The notes under the pieces are model-generated. The model was not told where the DNA came from, did no database searches, and was given only the letters and a program-made list of their open reading frames with translations. A stretch of DNA of 11,828 bases from CAYMEV01 sp964431655 [NCBI: uncultured bacterium] (GTDB lineage: Bacteria; CAYMEV01): contig CAYSKJ010000046.1 in the NCBI GenBank assembly GCA_964431655.1, positions 1-11,828 of the forward strand. The letters run 5' to 3'. Numbering within the stretch: the first letter of the stretch is position 1; each line of letters opens with the position of its first letter. Below, piece by piece: positions 8,540-11,828 of this stretch. Both the position numbers and the translations under genes were made by a program.

Positions 8540-8911
8540 CTACCGCCAGGCTTCCCAGGGATAGGCATTATTGTCTAAAAGCCATGTGCCCTGAATCTTC
8601 CTGCTGTCAGCAAACTCCCCGGACATGATTTTGTCCCCGCTTAGATAAACCTTCTCACCATCCACCGTGTAGGCGCCCTCAAATGGATTTCCGTAAAAAT
8701 CCAGCCCGGTGTACTCACCCTTGTTCTTATCTCCGCTGAAGACAATGGAGCCGGTATCATAGGTATTTCCTTCGTCATAATACTGGGCATAGCTCCAGCG
8801 GGTTCTGATATCATAGGTAATATTGTCGTCATCTGCCTCTTCACATCCGTTAGCAAGAATAACAATTCCAGCCAGGATAAAGAGCACAAAGCCCTTTTTC
8901 AATAATATCAT
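8540..8911 (-). CDS. Small lipoprotein of unknown function
   Basis: This is a 123-residue lipoprotein starting at the ATG at 8911. A hydrophobic signal ends in ILANGC with the lipid-anchor Cys at residue 23, followed by an acidic run (EEADDD). The rest is rich in Gly, Tyr, Asp and alternating hydrophobic residues, consistent with a small beta barrel or sheet: DTGSIVFSG, GAYTVDGEKVYLSGDKI, KIQGTWLL. That pattern resembles small lipocalin-like or META-like secreted domains, but I cannot assign a family. An in-frame TTG at 8920 would add three residues, but it directly abuts the SD and is unlikely. The gene has its own strong promoter and is convergent with the A2M operon, with only 17 bp between the stop codons and no terminator there. 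Two overlapping - strand frames seen here were judged shadows. Confidence 0.8.
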   Translation of the reverse strand: MILLKKGFVLFILAGIVILANGCEEADDDNITYDIRTRWSYAQYYDEGNTYDTGSIVFSGDKNKGEYTGLDFYGNPFEGAYTVDGEKVYLSGDKIMSGEFADSRKIQGTWLLDNNAYPWEAWR

Positions 8912-8920
8912 ATCATGCAA

Positions 8921-8926
8921 CCTCTT
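8921..8926 (-). promoter_or_regulatory. Ribosome binding site of the small lipoprotein
   Basis: AAGAGG (reading the - strand) lies 9 nt before the ATG at 8911 and 0 nt before the alternative TTG at 8920. The spacing selects the ATG. Confidence 0.75.
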
Positions 8927-8945
8927 ACAGAGAAAATTTTAAGTA

Positions 8946-8974
8946 TTTATATATTGCAATAAATTAATTGTCAA
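8946..8974 (-). promoter_or_regulatory. Sigma-70 promoter of the small lipoprotein gene
   Basis: On the - strand a perfect -35 TTGACA (8974-8969) is followed by a 17-bp spacer and -10 TATAAA (8951-8946, 5 of 6 matches). Transcription would start near 8939, giving a leader of about 28 nt that contains the SD. This is the clearest promoter in the window. Confidence 0.78.
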
Positions 8975-8981
8975 TTAGTAT
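8954..8981 (+). promoter_or_regulatory. Possible weak promoter for the DUF456 gene
   Basis: TTGCAA (8954-8959) and TAGTAT (8976-8981) lie 16 bp apart and match consensus at 4 of 6 positions each. They overlap the opposing strong promoter. Transcription would begin near 8988, only about 9 nt before the ATG at 8997, which fits the lack of an SD. The region is AT-rich and this is a weak call. Confidence 0.25.
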
Positions 8982-8996
8982 CCTAATCCTGTTATT

Positions 8997-9491
8997 ATGA
9001 TTACAGCAATATTAATTACTCTATTTTGCACTGTTTTATTCATCCTGGGGATAGCTTTCTGCATAATACCGGGCATTCCGGGGCCTCCTATAGCCTATGC
9101 CGGCCTCCTGGCCATATCCATTGCCGGGGGATGGGATATCTATGATATTTCCACTCTAATTATCCTTGGCTTTATTACCGTGCTTACCTTAATACTGGAT
9201 TCGGTACTGCCTATTGTCTCTGCAAAAAGAGCAGGGGCGGGAAAGGCAGGCATATGGGCAAGCATTCTGGGCATGGTGATAGGAATGCTTTTCTTTTCCC
9301 CTCTGGGTTCGGTAATCGGCGCTTTCGTGGGTGCTCTGGCCGGAGAGATGATATTTAATAAAAAAAACAAAAAACCCCTGAAATCTGCCTTTGCCATTTT
9401 CACCGGCACCATTCTGGCTACTCTGCTGAAGATATCAGCGACAGGAATAATTGGATACTTTATGGTAAAAGGGATTATAATGCTCTATTAG
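8997..9491 (+). CDS. DUF456 family membrane protein
   Basis: This very hydrophobic 164-residue protein matches the layout of DUF456 proteins, small inner-membrane proteins of unknown function. Seen here: a first membrane segment at about 3-23; the family-like CIIPGIPGPPIAYAGLL stretch straight after it; a second segment at about 50-75; a cytosol-like AKRAGAGKAG linker; a glycine-zipper segment with G/A spaced every four residues (LGMVIGMLFFSPLGSVIGAFVGALAGEMI region); a short KKNKK basic stretch; and a last membrane segment. The length is typical. The ATG is the only sensible start, because an in-frame TAG lies 21 bp upstream (8976-8978), yet no Shine-Dalgarno precedes it, so leaderless or near-leaderless translation is possible. 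It is divergent from the lipoprotein gene and ends 13 bp from the convergent glycosyltransferase gene. Family assignment is fairly confident; the role is unknown. Confidence 0.85.
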   Translation: MITAILITLFCTVLFILGIAFCIIPGIPGPPIAYAGLLAISIAGGWDIYDISTLIILGFITVLTLILDSVLPIVSAKRAGAGKAGIWASILGMVIGMLFFSPLGSVIGAFVGALAGEMIFNKKNKKPLKSAFAIFTGTILATLLKISATGIIGYFMVKGIIMLY

Positions 9492-9504
9492 GGATAACCT
9501 GGAA

Positions 9505-10401
9505 TCAGCCCTTAAAAGTAAGAAAGAGCTTTTTGTTAAAATTCATGGTAATTCCGCTTTTGTAAACCTCCAGCATCCTTCTGAACCTGCTTCTGGACCT
9601 GTCTGTAATGTAGAGATAAGCCATAAACTGTTTTTTGGCGAATTCCGGCATTTTTCCTTCATATTTATCATATACAGCCATCAGAAGCATTCTGTCCCTT
9701 GGATCAAAGTACCTTTTGTGTAAGATTTTGTCTATAATGCTACTGCCTGAGCCTATCTGGTTTTTCCCATGCTGTCGGTAGTACATGGTGGTCTTCGGGA
9801 TAAACAGTCTTTTTCCAAAAAGCTCAGCCATGACATGTATATATCTGTCATGAAGATAAGCCTCGGGTAAAAATGGAAGAAACATGTCTTTCAGTGCCCT
9901 GTTAAACATCATGGAAGCCCCCTGAACCATAAAGCAGAAAAACATGTTCTGCAAGTTACTGCCCTCGGCTGAGCTGGATATATAGCTTTTTCTTATTATC
10001 CTGAGCTCTTCGTCGCATACAATGCAGTCGCTGTGAATAAGAAAGGGGCTTATTATATCCTCCTCCCCTGCTCTCCGGACATATCTTTCAACCTTATCAG
10101 GAAACCAGATGTCGTCCTGGTCCGAAAGCATTGCAAGTTCCGAATCCGATTCCTGCATAAGCCTTTCAAAATTGGAAACAAACCCGAGATTGCCTAAATT
10201 ATCCCGTATTAACCTAATCCTTTTATCCTTTTTCTCAAAGTGATTAAGGATTTTTGGAGTATCGTCCGAGGAGCCGTCATCCCTGACCAGGAGCTGAAAA
10301 TTACCATAGGTCTGGCTTAGAATGCTGCTGATCTGTTCTTCTATGTATTTCCCGCCATTATAGGAGGCAAGCAATATATCTATTCCAGCCTGCACAGTCA
10401 T
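9505..10401 (-). CDS. Glycosyltransferase family 2, rhamnosyltransferase-like
   Basis: This GT-A fold glycosyltransferase of 298 residues would transfer a sugar from an activated nucleotide donor. Seen here: the N-terminal IDILLASYNGGKYIEEQI stretch (7-24); RDDGSSDDT (40-48) contacting the nucleotide; SDQDDIW (93-99), the metal-binding DxD-type motif typical of rhamnosyltransferase-like GT2 enzymes; LHDRY (183-187) at the position of the catalytic-base Asp; and YRQHGKNQIG (208-217), a conserved motif of this subgroup. No membrane segment is obvious, so it is probably cytosolic or membrane-peripheral. The C-terminal 70 residues are basic and helical. The ATG abuts the TAG of the upstream TPR gene with no gap. 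An AAGGGA about 4 nt upstream lies inside the TPR gene's last codons, so the two are probably translationally coupled. Likely role: surface polysaccharide or glycoconjugate synthesis. Donor and acceptor cannot be read from the sequence. Confidence 0.92.
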   Translation of the reverse strand: MTVQAGIDILLASYNGGKYIEEQISSILSQTYGNFQLLVRDDGSSDDTPKILNHFEKKDKRIRLIRDNLGNLGFVSNFERLMQESDSELAMLSDQDDIWFPDKVERYVRRAGEEDIISPFLIHSDCIVCDEELRIIRKSYISSSAEGSNLQNMFFCFMVQGASMMFNRALKDMFLPFLPEAYLHDRYIHVMAELFGKRLFIPKTTMYYRQHGKNQIGSGSSIIDKILHKRYFDPRDRMLLMAVYDKYEGKMPEFAKKQFMAYLYITDRSRSRFRRMLEVYKSGITMNFNKKLFLTFKG

Positions 10402-11828
10402 CTATCCCTTTTCCAGTTCCTGCATTCTCTTTCTGTATTCATACCTGGCGATTTTCTTATAAAGCCTGTAATAGAGTTTTATGGCCTTTTGTCTGTATTT
10501 TTCATTACCATCAATAAAATAGAGCTCATAGAAAAGGGCGGCTTCCAGTTCTTCATCCGGGTCCTTTTTCAGCTGAGCCATAAGCCGGCCTGCAGATAAT
10601 TTTTTGCCCATTTTGGATTCTATTTTATACCTCTGCAGGTCTATGTAAAAAAGGGCCTTGTCATCCTTCATCGCTCTGGAGGCATCAGCTGCTTTTTCAT
10701 TGTAATAAAGGGCCTGTTCAATGTTGCCCCCGGCGAACTCAATGTCCGCAAGACCTTTATAGCAGTCAATTAAAAGGGGGTCTTTCAGCCTGTTGGAATC
10801 AAAAATGGTTATGCACACTTCATAGAACTGCCTGGCTTTATCGTAATTGTTTAGTTTAAGGTATATATTGCCCGCATTGCCTCTGGAAATTGCCTCAAGT
10901 CTTTTATCTCCCAGTTCCATGGATATAATCTGCCAGCTGCTGTAGCATTCCAGGGCTTTTTTATATCTCCCCTCCTCCTCATGTACAAGACCTGTCCTTC
11001 CTATATTCATTCCCATAGACCTTTTATCTCCCATATCGCGGGATATATCCAGAGCCTGCTCAAAGCATGAAAATGCCTTTTCATATTCGCCCCTTATATA
11101 ATGTATACTGCCTATATTTCCCAGAGCTGAGGCAATATGGGTCTTTATCCCTGTCTCTTCAGAGATCTCTCTGCACTTCTCAAGGCTTTCAAGGGCTTTG
11201 TCATGGAGGCCCTGTCGTATAAAGATACCGCCCATATTATCCAGAGCCACAGCCCTGTGGGGTTTATTCCCGTTTTCCTCAAACACCCTGTCGGCAAAGG
11301 TATAGCATTCCAGGGCCTTATCATACTCACCCCGGTATGAGTATATTCTTCCCACATTCTGCATGGCTATGGCCTGGTAATTTTTATTCCCGATCTCTTC
11401 AGCAAGGTTTTTCTGCTGTTCAGCACATTCCATGGCATTGCCCAGCTGTCCTGTATTGCCGTATATTATACCCTTAATACCTATGACATTCCAGATTCCG
11501 TCCATGTCCTCAATTTCCCTGTATAGCTTCATTGCCTGGTTAATGAATTCAAGGGCATCGCTGTAATGCCCGAGGTTTGTTTTTACAGTCCCCAGCTTAA
11601 AACAGGAATTCGCAATCTGTTTCATACTGCCTATTTTTTTTGCAGACTCTATATTATTACTGAAAATCTCCCCCGCATCTTTCAATAGACCAAGATGCTG
11701 ATAGATTTCACCGATTTTATGGTTGGCATCAATTTTATCCGAGTCATCCTCCAGGTATGCCAGAAGCTTCTTATACATCGCCAGAGCCTCCCGGTTCCTG
11801 TAGGTCTCCTTTAAATAATCAGCCGACC
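10402..11828 (-). CDS. TPR repeat protein, 5' end beyond the window
   Basis: This protein consists almost entirely of tetratricopeptide repeats, which form a helical scaffold for binding partner proteins. From the ATG at 11778 it has 458 residues. Residues 16-374 fall into nine consecutive repeats in an exact 40-residue register (first copy 39), as in the kinesin light chain/LGN type rather than the classic 34-residue type. Typical units are IGSIHYIRGEYEKAFSCFEQ and VGRIYSYRGEYDKALECYTF. The C-terminal 85 residues are helical and basic. The frame stays open from 11778 to the window edge, and the extra 16 codons (ending YRNREALAMYKKLLAYLE across the ATG) look like another TPR helix, so the true start probably lies outside the window. 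A GGGAGG 8 nt before the ATG at 11778 leaves a start there possible. There is no signal peptide in the visible part. It immediately precedes the GT2 gene (TAG then ATG). Many such proteins carry an N-terminal kinase or cyclase domain; that cannot be judged here. Confidence 0.9.
   Translation of the reverse strand, partial: SADYLKETYRNREALAMYKKLLAYLEDDSDKIDANHKIGEIYQHLGLLKDAGEIFSNNIESAKKIGSMKQIANSCFKLGTVKTNLGHYSDALEFINQAMKLYREIEDMDGIWNVIGIKGIIYGNTGQLGNAMECAEQQKNLAEEIGNKNYQAIAMQNVGRIYSYRGEYDKALECYTFADRVFEENGNKPHRAVALDNMGGIFIRQGLHDKALESLEKCREISEETGIKTHIASALGNIGSIHYIRGEYEKAFSCFEQALDISRDMGDKRSMGMNIGRTGLVHEEEGRYKKALECYSSWQIISMELGDKRLEAISRGNAGNIYLKLNNYDKARQFYEVCITIFDSNRLKDPLLIDCYKGLADIEFAGGNIEQALYYNEKAADASRAMKDDKALFYIDLQRYKIESKMGKKLSAGRLMAQLKKDPDEELEAALFYELYFIDGNEKYRQKAIKLYYRLYKKIARYEYRKRMQELEKG
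10657..11733 (-). repeat. Array of nine 120-bp TPR coding repeats
   Basis: Nine successive TPR units of 40 codons (39 in the first) keep register from residue 16 to 374 of the encoded protein. Recurrent positions are Gly at 9, Tyr/Phe/His at 12, Gly at 16, Ala at 21 and the linker GDK/GNK/GIK near 36-38. The DNA is diverged, so this is an old array and not a recent tandem expansion. Confidence 0.85.

Noticed and set aside
8641-8889. Second - strand frame overlapping the small lipoprotein
   Set aside because: The other frame has a promoter, SD, signal peptide and lipobox; this one has none of them.
9492-9504. Terminator between the DUF456 gene and the glycosyltransferase gene
   Set aside because: The 13-bp gap and its flanks contain only a 4-bp AGGG/CCCT match with a long loop and no T run.

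Overview
The window looks like chromosomal DNA of a diderm (Gram-negative) bacterium with roughly 40-45% GC. It has clear Shine-Dalgarno sites, a near-consensus sigma-70 promoter, two to three lipoprotein signals, and periplasmic or envelope genes. The SD sites and TTGACA/TATAAA promoter argue against Bacteroidota. Relaxed lipoboxes and a very regular 40-residue TPR protein would suit a spirochaete or another deep-branching diderm, but the phylum is inference only. There are no tRNA or rRNA genes, no CRISPR array and no complete mobile element.

Left part (1-8522, + strand): about 150 non-coding bases carry two near-identical 17-bp direct repeats that look like the end of an insertion sequence. 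A three-gene envelope operon follows. The first gene is a thioester-type bacterial alpha-2-macroglobulin lipoprotein (153-5654), a periplasmic protease trap. The second, overlapping it by 17 bp, is penicillin-binding protein 1C (pbpC, 5638-7941), a bifunctional glycosyltransferase/transpeptidase. The third is an unrecognised exported protein of 178 residues (7986-8522). A2M next to PBP1C is a known bacterial pairing, thought to couple trapping of invading proteases with wall repair. The third gene is the unexplained member. A terminator-like hairpin sits just after the A2M stop, inside the first codons of pbpC.

Middle (8540-9491): a small unknown lipoprotein on the - strand, with an excellent promoter of its own, is divergent from a + strand DUF456-type membrane protein that has no visible SD. 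The 85-bp space between them carries the promoter signals.

Right part (9505-11828, - strand): a long TPR protein, open through the right edge of the window, is followed with zero spacing (TAG directly abutting ATG) by a family 2 glycosyltransferase of the rhamnosyltransferase-like type. The two are probably co-transcribed and translationally coupled. The substrate is unknown, but a surface polysaccharide or glycoconjugate is the natural guess.

No stretch longer than about 150 bp lacks a gene. The strongest leads are the third operon gene, the hairpin at the A2M/pbpC junction and the TPR-glycosyltransferase pair.
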